From NCBI GenBank assembly GCA_913062655.1, contig CAJXXO010000002.1, positions 1 through 37,036 on the forward strand: 37,036 nt of DNA. The letters run 5' to 3'. This stretch comes from an uncultured Bacteroidota bacterium. Its GTDB lineage: Bacteria > Bacteroidota > Bacteroidia > Chitinophagales > S012-47. The notes under the pieces were generated by a model. The model made no database searches and was not told the origin of the DNA. It saw only the letters and a list, made by a program, of their open reading frames with translations. This document shows, piece by piece, positions 26,253 to 35,639 of this stretch (positions within the stretch are counted from its first letter, which is position 1; each line of letters opens with the position of its first letter). The position numbers and the translations under genes were made by a program.

Positions 26253-27944
26253 ATGAGAAGACTTGTACTACTGAGCTTAGCTATGATTGGGTTCGTAGCG
26301 GCCAAAGCGCAAACTGTAGTCACCATCACAGATGCTGACCTGCAGCCTAACCAAACTTACAACTGGACAAAAGACAACATCTACTTGTTGGATGGTTTCG
26401 TATTCGTAGACTCAGGAGCTACCTTGAATATCGAAGCAGGTACAGTAATCCAGGCCAAGGAAACACCAACTACTGGTGACAATGCTTCTGCTTTGATTGT
26501 GGCCTCTACGGCACAGATCTTTGCAACCGGTACGGCTGACGAGCCAATCATCTTCACCTCTGAGTTGGATGATGTAAACAACCCTTCCGATCTGGACGAG
26601 ACCGATCGTGGTTTGTGGGGTGGCCTTATCCTATTGGGCCCTGGTACCATTGGTAATACGACACCAACCACCGGTATTGAGGGTATCCCGGTATCGGAAA
26701 CACGTGCTATCTATGGTGGCAATGATGACGACAACAACGTTGGTACATTGCAGTACGTTTCTATCCGTCACGGTGGTGCCGCTTTGTCACCTGGTGATGA
26801 AATCAACGGTTTGACCTTGGGGGGTGTTGGTTCGCAAACTACTTTGGAGCACATTGAAGTGTTTGCCAACTCTGACGATGGTGTTGAGTTCTTTGGTGGT
26901 AAGCCAGAGCTGAAATGGGCCATTACGGCCTTCTGTGGTGACGATGCTTTCGACTGGGATACAGGATTCCAGGGTAAGGGTCAATTCTGGCTCGTTGTGC
27001 AAGCTACCGATGCCGCTGACAACGGTGCTGAGCAAGATGGTGCCAAGCCGGATGATAACCCTCGCTTTGCTGCACCTACCATTTACAATGCTACCTATAT
27101 TGGTGGAGGCGCCAATACCCCGGTTCAGGGTGACTTTGCCAACACCAACGCTTTGTACTTCCGCGATGGAACAGGCGGATACTACGGCAATTCAATCTTC
27201 ACCGACTTTGCCCAAAAGGCCATCGAAGTGGAAGATTTAGAAGCTTCAAAAGGTGTCGATTCCCGTCAGCGCATGGAGAATGGTGAGTTGTCGTTGGAAA
27301 ACAACCTATGGTTTGGTTTTGGCAACTTCACTGCTTTAAATGCTGATCCGGCTACAGGTATCATTCGTTTCACACCAGGTGGCGAGGATACTACTTGTCA
27401 GTTTTTGATCGACCACTTGGCCAACAATGGTAACCAATTGGTAGACCCTCAATTACGCGGTATCTCTCGTACTGCCGGCAGCAAAGGGTTGGACCCTCGT
27501 CCGCAAGCAGCAGAAGCCACTACCGGATTGGCAGCCTACCCTACAGGGGATGATTTCTTCACTGCTACAGGCTACAAAGGAGCATTCAACCCGGCCTTCT
27601 CTACGACCTGGGCACACGGTTGGACAGCATTAGATGAGTACGGTTACCTGGCAGAGCCAACAGGCATCAATGCTTTGACTGAAGCAGGATTCGTATTGAA
27701 CCAAAACCAGCCCAACCCGGCAGATGCTGCCACCATCATCACTTTCGAATTGCCAGAAACAGCTGACATCAACGTATACGTAACCGATATTACCGGTCGT
27801 ATCGTGAAGGAGGTAGTTAACGGTACCTTCAATGCAGGTACACACAATGCTACCATCAACACAGCTGACCTGCAAGCAGGCGTTTACTTCTACACTTTAG
27901 CAGTAGGTAATAGCCAAATCACGAAGAAGATGATTGTTCAGTAA
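26253..27944 (+). CDS. Secreted repeat/beta-helix-like protein with T9SS type A C-terminal sorting domain
   Basis: Signal peptide MRRLVLLSLAMIGFVAAKAQ; DGFVFVDSGATLNIEAGTVIQAK...; C-terminus NQPNPADAATIITFELPETADINVYVTDITGRIVKEVVNGTFNAGTHNATINTADLQAGVYFYTLAVGNSQITKKMIVQ. Start corrected to ATG at 26253. Confidence 0.9.
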   Translation: MRRLVLLSLAMIGFVAAKAQTVVTITDADLQPNQTYNWTKDNIYLLDGFVFVDSGATLNIEAGTVIQAKETPTTGDNASALIVASTAQIFATGTADEPIIFTSELDDVNNPSDLDETDRGLWGGLILLGPGTIGNTTPTTGIEGIPVSETRAIYGGNDDDNNVGTLQYVSIRHGGAALSPGDEINGLTLGGVGSQTTLEHIEVFANSDDGVEFFGGKPELKWAITAFCGDDAFDWDTGFQGKGQFWLVVQATDAADNGAEQDGAKPDDNPRFAAPTIYNATYIGGGANTPVQGDFANTNALYFRDGTGGYYGNSIFTDFAQKAIEVEDLEASKGVDSRQRMENGELSLENNLWFGFGNFTALNADPATGIIRFTPGGEDTTCQFLIDHLANNGNQLVDPQLRGISRTAGSKGLDPRPQAAEATTGLAAYPTGDDFFTATGYKGAFNPAFSTTWAHGWTALDEYGYLAEPTGINALTEAGFVLNQNQPNPADAATIITFELPETADINVYVTDITGRIVKEVVNGTFNAGTHNATINTADLQAGVYFYTLAVGNSQITKKMIVQ

Positions 27945-27970
27945 CACTTATTCACCTTCATCATACATAG

Positions 27971-27998
27971 GGCGTAGTCTTCGGGCTACGCCTTTTTT
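27971..27998 (+). terminator. Rho-independent terminator after the T9SS secreted protein gene
   Basis: GGCGTAGTC-TTCG-GGCTACGCC (one G.U pair) plus TTTTTT. Confidence 0.9.
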
Positions 27999-28028
27999 AT
28001 GCATGACAGTCAGCGACTTGATAATCGC

Positions 28029-28068
28029 CTTAACAATTACATAACACTAGCACAAAGTTTTCATAAAT
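28029..28068 (+). promoter_or_regulatory. Pho-box-like array at 11-bp spacing (three TAA and one CAA half-sites)
   Basis: CTTAACA ATTA CATAACA CTAG CACAAAG TTTT CATAAAT. Confidence 0.5.
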
Positions 28069-28099
28069 CCCGCACCACCAGCAGGGTAGGGCATAAAAG

Positions 28100-28107
28100 T
28101 AACTTTG
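28100..28107 (+). promoter_or_regulatory. Bacteroidota -7 element (TAACTTTG) for the TonB-dependent receptor
   Basis: Perfect TAnnTTTG, 17 bp upstream of the ATG at 28124. Confidence 0.6.
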
Positions 28108-28123
28108 CTCAAAATTTGAAACC

Positions 28124-31000
28124 ATGAATAAGGCTATTGGTTGTACGCTCCTCTTCATGGCATTAACACTTTGGGTGCAAGCCCAAACCGGTACCATTCG
28201 CGGTACCATCACGGATAAAGAAACCGGTGAAACCTTAATCGGTGTTAATGTCTACATTCAGGATCCCTTTATTGGAACCATCACTGATCTCAACGGAGCT
28301 TTCACCCTGGAAAACGTTCCTGCAGGTGTACATACGGTTGTCGTTTCCTATGTATCCTACACTACACAGAATATAGAAGGGGTCAATGTACAGGCTGATA
28401 ATGTTACGGTCCTGGATGTGCCCATGGCAGGCGAGTCCTTTGGACTGGAGGAAGTGGTGGTGCAAGCCAAAATAATGGACAATACCGAGAATGCTATTCT
28501 GGCTATGCAGAAGAAGTCACTTTCAGTGCAGGATGGCATTTCCAGCCAGGAGCTCAGTAAGATTGGCGCGGGCGATGCTGCCGAATCAGTGAAGTATATT
28601 ACCGGTGTATCCATTGTAGATGGCAAGTACATCAATGTTCGTGGCCTGGGTGACCGCTACTCCGGGGCACAGTTGAATGGTGTTACCCTGGCCAGTACAG
28701 ATCCCAATTCAAACAGTGCACAGTTGGACATCATACCGGCTAACCTGTTGGATAATATCATTACCTCTAAGACCTTCACTCCCGACCAACCGGGTGACTT
28801 TACCGGGGGTAATGTGAATATGAAGACCAAATCCTTCCCGGAGCAGTTTACCATGCAAGTATCTACCTCCTTGAGCTATAATGATGTAGTTACCGGGAAT
28901 AGTGACTTTCTGACGCACGAGGGCGGTGACCTGGAGTGGTTGGGCTACGATGACGGTAGCAGAGCCATGCCGGCTGTATTGCAACCGGAAGAAACGCGCG
29001 ACCTGTTGACACAAGGCTTTTACATCCGGGCGCGTGGCAACCAGGAGTTGGCCAATCTATTAGATGCAACTGCCAATTCGGTAAGTCCGCACATGGCACC
29101 TGTAAATGGAGCCGCCAGGCCCAATCACGGGGTGTCGGTATCATTTGGGAATCAGTACAAGGTGGCCGGTAAACCATTCGGTTTATTGATGGGGGCCAGT
29201 TACAAGCGTAATTATGGGGGGTATTTCAACGGGACCTTTGCCAACTGGGACCTGACCGGTGCTGCTGCAGAGGAAATGTTCAATTATTTCCGTTTTAACG
29301 ACAACCGCAATACCGACAACCCATCCATCAGTGCTTTGGCTAACTTATCGTATCGGTTAGCGCCCAAGCACGAGATTGGGGTAAATTTCATTTACAATCA
29401 TGATGCGGTCAAGGCCTCTCAGTTTATGGAAGGTCCTTATCCGGGTATTATATCGGCTACCAACAATGCATTCCAAACCCGCGCCCTGCACTTCAAAGAA
29501 AGAGGAATGCGTACGGTGCAGGTGAGGGGTAAGCACGTATTTGAAAGCTTGCGCAAGGCTGAGTTCGAATGGATCGGTGGCTATACCCGCTCTTTCCAGA
29601 ATGAACCGGACCTGCGCTTATTTGCCAACGAGTATGATGGCGCTAATGATGATTATTTTGTTCGCGTATCCGAGTATGATCGCCCTTCGCACTTCTTCCG
29701 CGACCTGCAGGATGATAGCTACGAATTCAAAGCTGATGTGACCATTCCATTGGGCTACGATGGTAAGCTTGGCAAGGTGAAATTAGGCGGCAACTACAAG
29801 CAGAAGGACCGGATGTCAAACGAAGACCGTTTCCGGTACAATTGGGTGGTCAACAATGCCAATGAAAGCTTATATACCCCCTATGAGGGCGATGCTTTAG
29901 CCTTTTTTGGTCCCGATAATACCGGAATTATTGGCTTTGACTCTACGCGTAATCGCTACCTCTTTGGTAATTACCTGATCGATGAATCGTTGGATGACAA
30001 CGACTACACCGGTACGGAAAGGATTACAGCCGGGTATGGTATGTTGGTATACCAATTGTCAGAGGACCTGAAGTTTATTGGAGGGCTGCGCGGAGAAGGA
30101 ACCTTCATGCAGGCCCAAAGTGCCGATACAACCCTGGAGGCCGGTGAGATCAACCGGATTGACCTTTTGCCTTCCGTTAACCTGATCTACTCGCTGACGA
30201 ATAATATGAATATTCGCCTGGCCGGTAGTCGAACCATCGCACGCCCTACCATGCGGGAAATGTCTCCTTTCAGTACCTATGATTTTATTGGTGGTGCTTT
30301 GGTGTCGGGTAATCCCAACCTCGACCGCAGCTTGATCTACAATGTAGACTTGCGCTGGGAATGGTTTGTGCGTCCGGGAGAGATTGTCGCTATCAGTGGT
30401 TTTTACAAGAACTTTCAGGATCCCATTGTCCGCTTGTTTATTCCTCGTGCGGCCAACCAGGAGATTACTTGGGTAAATACCAACGATGCTACGGTTTATG
30501 GAATAGAGCTGGATTTCCGTAAAGACCTGGACTTTATTTCACAGCGTCTGGCCAATTTCCGCTTTGGCATCAACTTTACCTACACTTACTCTGAAGTAGC
30601 GCTCGATCCCGAAGAGTACGAGACACTGGTGCGCATCAATCCTGAGATCCAGCCGACTCGCCCCTTCAACGGCCAGTCGCCCTACTTGCTGAATACCATG
30701 TTGAACTACAAAGCGGATTCGCTTGGACTGGAAATGAACCTGAACCTGAATGTGTTCGGCCCAAGGCTGACGGAGATCGGGTTCAATGGGGTGCCAGACA
30801 TCTACGAGCAGCCTCGTCCAATGCTGAATTTCAACCTGATGAAGGACATTGGCGATCGCTTCCAGGTCAAGCTCGGTGTCAGCAACATCCTAAATGCAGA
30901 ATTCAAGAAAACACAGACGTATAACAACCAGGAGTACATTACCCAACTCTATCAAATTGGGCGCACCTACTCCTTTGGCTTGTCCTATACGATTCGATAG
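28124..31000 (+). CDS. TonB-dependent outer membrane receptor with N-terminal carboxypeptidase-regulatory-like domain
   Basis: Signal peptide; GTIRGTITDKETGETLIGVNVYIQDPFIGTITDLNGAFTLENVPAGVHTVVVSYVSYTT; plug-like VKYITGVSIVDGKYINVRGLGDRYSGAQLNGV; C-terminal aromatic barrel end YSFGLSYTIR. No SusD homologue adjacent. Confidence 0.92.
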   Translation: MNKAIGCTLLFMALTLWVQAQTGTIRGTITDKETGETLIGVNVYIQDPFIGTITDLNGAFTLENVPAGVHTVVVSYVSYTTQNIEGVNVQADNVTVLDVPMAGESFGLEEVVVQAKIMDNTENAILAMQKKSLSVQDGISSQELSKIGAGDAAESVKYITGVSIVDGKYINVRGLGDRYSGAQLNGVTLASTDPNSNSAQLDIIPANLLDNIITSKTFTPDQPGDFTGGNVNMKTKSFPEQFTMQVSTSLSYNDVVTGNSDFLTHEGGDLEWLGYDDGSRAMPAVLQPEETRDLLTQGFYIRARGNQELANLLDATANSVSPHMAPVNGAARPNHGVSVSFGNQYKVAGKPFGLLMGASYKRNYGGYFNGTFANWDLTGAAAEEMFNYFRFNDNRNTDNPSISALANLSYRLAPKHEIGVNFIYNHDAVKASQFMEGPYPGIISATNNAFQTRALHFKERGMRTVQVRGKHVFESLRKAEFEWIGGYTRSFQNEPDLRLFANEYDGANDDYFVRVSEYDRPSHFFRDLQDDSYEFKADVTIPLGYDGKLGKVKLGGNYKQKDRMSNEDRFRYNWVVNNANESLYTPYEGDALAFFGPDNTGIIGFDSTRNRYLFGNYLIDESLDDNDYTGTERITAGYGMLVYQLSEDLKFIGGLRGEGTFMQAQSADTTLEAGEINRIDLLPSVNLIYSLTNNMNIRLAGSRTIARPTMREMSPFSTYDFIGGALVSGNPNLDRSLIYNVDLRWEWFVRPGEIVAISGFYKNFQDPIVRLFIPRAANQEITWVNTNDATVYGIELDFRKDLDFISQRLANFRFGINFTYTYSEVALDPEEYETLVRINPEIQPTRPFNGQSPYLLNTMLNYKADSLGLEMNLNLNVFGPRLTEIGFNGVPDIYEQPRPMLNFNLMKDIGDRFQVKLGVSNILNAEFKKTQTYNNQEYITQLYQIGRTYSFGLSYTIR

Positions 31001-31022
31001 ATGCAACCAATAGTCTGAAAGA

Positions 31023-31053
31023 GGGGAGTCGAGTAATTGACTTCCCTTTTTCT
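31023..31053 (+). terminator. Probable Rho-independent terminator after the TonB-dependent receptor gene
   Basis: GGGGAGTC-GAGTAATT-GACTTCCC (one G.U) followed by a T-rich tract. Confidence 0.7.
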
Positions 31054-31096
31054 TTGCACAACTGTTAACTTCACAGCCACCCAAAATCGTGCTAGC

Positions 31097-32812
31097 ATGA
31101 ATGTGATTCTGGATATTCTGGTGATCGTGGGCGCACTTGGCATCTTCATTTACGGGATGAAGATGATGAGTGAGGGTATCCAGAAAGTGGCCGGTAAGCG
31201 GCTGCGCAAGCTGCTCAGCGGCATGACCCGTAACCGTTTGACTGGTATTATCACCGGTTTTTTTACCACCTCAGTGGTGCAGTCATCCAGCGCTACTACG
31301 GTAATGGTTGTAGGTTTTGTGAATGCCGGCCTACTGACCTTGGTGCAAGCCTCCGGGGTGATTATGGGCGCGAATATTGGCACCACCATCACCGGTTGGA
31401 TTGTCTCCGTACTTGGCTTCAAGGCCAACATAGAAGTCTTTGCCCTCATCGTAGTGGCGGTGAGTTTTCCTATGCTTTTTTCTAAAAAGGACAACCTGAA
31501 AAACCTGGCCGAATTCATGATCGGTTTTGGTATTCTTTTTATCGGCTTGAGTATTCTGAAGGATTCTGTGCCCGACCTGCGGCAAAACCCGGAGGCTCTC
31601 GAGTTTCTGAATCAGTTCACCGGCTATGGCTACGGTTCCGTTTTGATCTTTATTGCCGTGGGCACGCTGCTCACAATCGTGGTGCAGTCCTCCAGTGCTA
31701 CGATGGCCATTACACTGGTATTGATTGCAGAGGGGTGGATCAACTTTGAAACGGGGACGGCTATGGTGCTCGGTGAAAATATCGGCACCACTATTACGGC
31801 CAACCTGGCCGCATTGGTCGGTAATATTCATGCTAAACGGGCCGCCCGTTTTCACAGTGTGTTCAACTTGTTAGGGGTTATCTGGGTGTTGATCATATTT
31901 TTCCCTTTTCTCGATTTTGTCGATTGGCTGAATCAGCGCCTTTTTCACGATGCATCGATTTACACAGTAGTGCAAGACCCTGAAAATCTAAGTGCCAATA
32001 ACACCGTATTGACGGATGGGCTGGCACTGTTCCATACCACCTTCAATATTATCAATACGTTTTTGCTGTTCTTCGTAGCACCGTACCTGGTGCGATTGAT
32101 CGTGAAGTTGGTGCCCTCCAAGGGGAGCGATGATGAAGGATTTAAGCTCACTCATATCAGCTCCGGCTTGATGTCAACGCCTGAGTTGTCTATTCAGGAA
32201 GCACTTAAGGAGCTGCAACAATTCGGTCGACTGATTGAGAAGATGTGTGCCAATGTGATGGTGATGATGTTTAAGACGCCACGCAATCGCGATAAGTTGT
32301 ACATGAAGATTCGTGACCGGGAAGACATCACCGACCGGTTGCAAAATGAGATCACCACTTACATGGCCAAACTGGGGCAATACCGGTTGAGTGAAGACAG
32401 TGCCGGTAAGGTGAAGGGTATGATTCGGATGGCCAATGACCTGGAGCGAATGGGGGATATTTTTTACAAGCTGGCCATCAATAAGCGCAAACAAGAGGAG
32501 CAAAAGAAATTGATGCCGGAGAGTATTGCCACTGAGCTGGACCTGTACTTTGATCAGATCTATCGAGCCATTAAGCAGATGAACAAAAATATGCTGGCTC
32601 CGGCAGGTGAAATAGATATGGAACAAGCGTACGAAAACGAGCGTGAGATTAATGAAACCCGCGACCACCTGAAGCAAGTAGTGTACGAGCGAATCGAGTC
32701 GGGCCAATATGGCGTGGAGGAAGGGATCCTGTACCTCGACTTCGTAAACAGCGCTGAAAAGTTGGGCGATCACATAATCAATGTCAACCAAGCTTTAAGC
32801 GGTATCAAGTAA
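31097..32812 (+). CDS. Na/Pi cotransporter family protein with C-terminal PhoU-like domain
   Basis: Duplicated QSSSATTVMVVGFVNAGLL / QSSSATMAITLVLIAEGWI and GANIGTTITGWIV / GENIGTTITANLAAL motifs typical of NptA/PNaS transporters; helical PhoU-like C-terminus. Start corrected to ATG at 31097. Confidence 0.94.
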   Translation: MNVILDILVIVGALGIFIYGMKMMSEGIQKVAGKRLRKLLSGMTRNRLTGIITGFFTTSVVQSSSATTVMVVGFVNAGLLTLVQASGVIMGANIGTTITGWIVSVLGFKANIEVFALIVVAVSFPMLFSKKDNLKNLAEFMIGFGILFIGLSILKDSVPDLRQNPEALEFLNQFTGYGYGSVLIFIAVGTLLTIVVQSSSATMAITLVLIAEGWINFETGTAMVLGENIGTTITANLAALVGNIHAKRAARFHSVFNLLGVIWVLIIFFPFLDFVDWLNQRLFHDASIYTVVQDPENLSANNTVLTDGLALFHTTFNIINTFLLFFVAPYLVRLIVKLVPSKGSDDEGFKLTHISSGLMSTPELSIQEALKELQQFGRLIEKMCANVMVMMFKTPRNRDKLYMKIRDREDITDRLQNEITTYMAKLGQYRLSEDSAGKVKGMIRMANDLERMGDIFYKLAINKRKQEEQKKLMPESIATELDLYFDQIYRAIKQMNKNMLAPAGEIDMEQAYENEREINETRDHLKQVVYERIESGQYGVEEGILYLDFVNSAEKLGDHIINVNQALSGIK

Positions 32813-32820
32813 GGGTAGCT

Positions 32821-32834
32821 GGTATTTTAATACC
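32821..32834. repeat. Short inverted repeat upstream of rfbA
   Basis: GGTATT-TT-AATACC, overlapping a TACCTTTA promoter-like element. Confidence 0.4.
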
Positions 32835-32866
32835 TTTATGGGGCAGACCGCAAAACCTCTCATCAC

Positions 32867-33733
32867 ATGAAGGGAATCATCTTAGCCGGAGGATCCGGTA
32901 CCAGGCTGTACCCCATTACGTACGCCATCTCCAAGCAGATTATGCCCATATATGACAAGCCGATGATTTACTATCCCTTGTCAACCCTTATGAAGGCGGG
33001 CATCAGTGACATTCTCATTATTTCTACCCCTAAAGACTTGCCTACTTTCCAAAATCTCCTAAAAGATGGGAGCCAATTTGGGTGCTCCTTCCAATATGCA
33101 GAGCAGCCGGAGCCAAAGGGCCTGGCGCAGGCATTTACCATCGGGGCTGACTTTATTGGACAAGAGAAGGTGGCGTTGATCCTTGGCGACAACATCTTTT
33201 ATGGTACCGGTCTGGGTGATATTCTGCGCAGCCACGTAGACCCGGAAGGCGGTGTCATCTTCGCTTATCACGTCTCCGATCCGGAGCGGTATGGGGTGGT
33301 AGAATTTGACAACCGTCAGATGGCCATATCCATCGAGGAGAAACCGGCCAAGCCCAAGTCCAATTATGCCGTACCCGGATTGTACTTCTACGACAACCAA
33401 GTGGTGGATATCGCCCGCAACCTGCAACCCAGCCAACGGGGTGAGTTGGAGATTACCGATATCAACAAAGAATACCTGAAGCGAAAGCAACTGCAGGTAG
33501 CCATTCTCGACCGGGGCACAGCCTGGTTGGATACAGGTACCTTTGAATCCTTAATGCAAGCCTCACAATTTGTTCACACCATTGAAGCCCGTCAGGGGTT
33601 AAAGATTGGGTGCATCGAAGAGGAAGCCTACCGAAGTGGCTTTATCAATGATGCTCAATTGGAAGCCTTGGCCAAGCCGCTTATGAAAAGCGGGTATGGC
33701 GAGTACCTGATGGATTTGATCGAACATCGATAG
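32867..33733 (+). CDS. rfbA: Glucose-1-phosphate thymidylyltransferase
   Basis: [46 protein letters not shown]...[16 protein letters not shown]...[17 protein letters not shown]...[18 protein letters not shown]. Confidence 0.96.
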   Translation: MKGIILAGGSGTRLYPITYAISKQIMPIYDKPMIYYPLSTLMKAGISDILIISTPKDLPTFQNLLKDGSQFGCSFQYAEQPEPKGLAQAFTIGADFIGQEKVALILGDNIFYGTGLGDILRSHVDPEGGVIFAYHVSDPERYGVVEFDNRQMAISIEEKPAKPKSNYAVPGLYFYDNQVVDIARNLQPSQRGELEITDINKEYLKRKQLQVAILDRGTAWLDTGTFESLMQASQFVHTIEARQGLKIGCIEEEAYRSGFINDAQLEALAKPLMKSGYGEYLMDLIEHR

Positions 33734-33734
33734 T

Positions 33735-34670
33735 ATGCGTAAGATTCTTATCACCGGTGGGGCCGGTTTCATTGGAAGTGCCTTGGCCGACAAATTGATT
33801 GCCGATCCGGACAATTATGTGGTTGTGGTGGACAATTACCTGACCGGCAAAACCACTAACCTGGATCGATTCAAAGGCGTCAATGCCAAGTTTATCAAGT
33901 GTGATGTCAACAGTTTCCGCGATATCTCACAAGTGATGATCGCCTATTCCTTTGATTATGTCTTTCATTATGCAGCCGTAGTGGGCGTACAGCGGACCCT
34001 ACGTAATCCGGTGATGGTATTGCAAGACATTGATGGCATCAAGAACATTCTCGAACTTTCAAAGAATACAGGCGTCAGGCGAGTTTTCTTCTCCTCCAGC
34101 TCAGAAGTGTATGGAGAGCCGGTGGAATTGCCCCAAAACGAAACCACCACACCACTCAATAGTCGCCTGCCCTATGCTGTGGTCAAGAATGTTGGGGAAT
34201 CCTTTTGTCGTTCCTTTCAGCAGGAGTTTGGATTGAACTTTACCATATTCCGCTTTTTCAATACCTACGGACCGCGGCAAAGCACCGATTTTGTCATGTC
34301 GCGCTTCATTCGTTCGGCCCTGGCCAATAAGCCCATCACCATCTATGGGGATGGCAGCCAAACGCGTACCTTCTGCTATATAGACGATAACATTGATGCA
34401 ACCACCAACGCTTTTTATAAAGAGCGCTTTGTCAATGATGTAGTGAATATTGGCAACGACATCGAAGTGTCCATCAAAGAGTTGGCCGAGCAGGTGATTG
34501 CCCTTACCAATTCCCAATCGAAAATTCGTTTTGTATCTGCATTGAAGGAGGGCGATATGAGACGCAGAATGCCCGACATCAGTAAAATGCACTCGTTGCT
34601 GGATAGACCGCTGTTACCGTTGGAGAAAGGTATCATGCGGGTGATCCAGGAGGGGAATTTTGTGCAGTAA
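33735..34670 (+). CDS. NAD-dependent epimerase/dehydratase (extended SDR, nucleotide-sugar)
   Basis: KILITGGAGFIGSALADKL; SSSSEVYGEP; YAVVK (YxxxK); FRFFNTYGPRQSTDFVMSRFI; ITIYGDGSQTRTFCYIDDNIDAT. Confidence 0.92.
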   Translation: MRKILITGGAGFIGSALADKLIADPDNYVVVVDNYLTGKTTNLDRFKGVNAKFIKCDVNSFRDISQVMIAYSFDYVFHYAAVVGVQRTLRNPVMVLQDIDGIKNILELSKNTGVRRVFFSSSSEVYGEPVELPQNETTTPLNSRLPYAVVKNVGESFCRSFQQEFGLNFTIFRFFNTYGPRQSTDFVMSRFIRSALANKPITIYGDGSQTRTFCYIDDNIDATTNAFYKERFVNDVVNIGNDIEVSIKELAEQVIALTNSQSKIRFVSALKEGDMRRRMPDISKMHSLLDRPLLPLEKGIMRVIQEGNFVQ

Positions 34671-35577
34671 GCTGCTGTAACAAGGCGCCTTCCCGTAGGC
34701 CATATTTCGAGATGACCAGCGCTGTGGCACCAAGTTGTTCCATTACCCAGCGCGCCTGAAAAGCCGCCATTAAGAAATATTCAGCTCGTGCGGGCTTCAG
34801 TCCCGGCCAATCCAGCCGCTGTTGCAAGGTGCTATGCATGATAGGATCCAGCACTTCGCGTACGGTGGTGGCCTTCAGCCGGATACCCGGTTGGTCCCCA
34901 CAGAGCGCATAGAATGATTTGCCGGGGTGTTGCAATTCAGGAATAGTCTCAAACGAACCAGAAGTACCTACCATCAGCGGTTGGCCGTCCTTTTTTATAT
35001 CCGCTAGTGTTTCATCCAACTGTTCCCCCAACCACTTAGCTGCCAGCTCTGCTTTTTGCGCATCTAGGGTATCAAAGGCGTCAAAGCGTGTGGCCATCAC
35101 TGCTGCACCAATGGGGAAGCTACGCGCCCACTGAATGATGCCATTCTTGCACCAGGTCAGCTCTGTGCTGCCGCCTCCGATGTCCATGAGTAGGAAATGC
35201 TGCTCATCCGGCAGGCCCAATTGCACCGCTTCGCAAGTCCAACGCGCCTCTTCTTCGCCTGAAATGATTTGAATAGGGACCTCCAACAGTTCCGATAATT
35301 CTTGCTGTAGCGCCTGCCCTTCCTCCAGGGTGCGGAAAGCCTCAGTGCCTACAGCTACTATCGTATCGGGATTATAGGCATCGATTTGATGAATAAACCG
35401 CTTCAGCGCCTCAACGGCTCGCCTGCGCATGGTGGGGACTACTTTGGTAGCAGATTCCCTGGTCATCTTCACGAAGACTTCATCCTGCTCTACAAAAATG
35501 AGATTAGGGCCCGGTTCTACAATATAAAGGCCAAGTTGAAAAGTGTTTGTCCCTAAGTCCAGTACCGCTGCTTTCAT
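34633..35577 (-). CDS. Ppx/GppA-family phosphatase (exopolyphosphatase-like)
   Basis: AAVLDLGTNTFQLGLY; TIVAVGTEAFRTLEEG; IISGEEEARWTCEAVQLGLP; LLMDIGGGSTELTW; LMVGTSGSFETIPEL: ASKHA signatures of Ppx/GppA. Confidence 0.92.
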   Translation of the reverse strand: MKAAVLDLGTNTFQLGLYIVEPGPNLIFVEQDEVFVKMTRESATKVVPTMRRRAVEALKRFIHQIDAYNPDTIVAVGTEAFRTLEEGQALQQELSELLEVPIQIISGEEEARWTCEAVQLGLPDEQHFLLMDIGGGSTELTWCKNGIIQWARSFPIGAAVMATRFDAFDTLDAQKAELAAKWLGEQLDETLADIKKDGQPLMVGTSGSFETIPELQHPGKSFYALCGDQPGIRLKATTVREVLDPIMHSTLQQRLDWPGLKPARAEYFLMAAFQARWVMEQLGATALVISKYGLREGALLQQLTAQNSPPGSPA

Positions 35578-35639
35578 ACCACAAGGTTACAATGGAATTG
35601 ACAAATTATCGGTAGCATTGTTAGACGAAAAAAAGCATT

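Noticed and set aside
31001-31096. Pho-like array upstream of the Na/Pi cotransporter
   Set aside because: Only isolated TAA cores (31034, 31066), no 11-bp series and no clear TAnnTTTG; not supported.
32174-32791. 205-aa antisense ORF within the Na/Pi cotransporter gene
   Set aside because: Shadow ORF of the PhoU-like coding region, without motifs.
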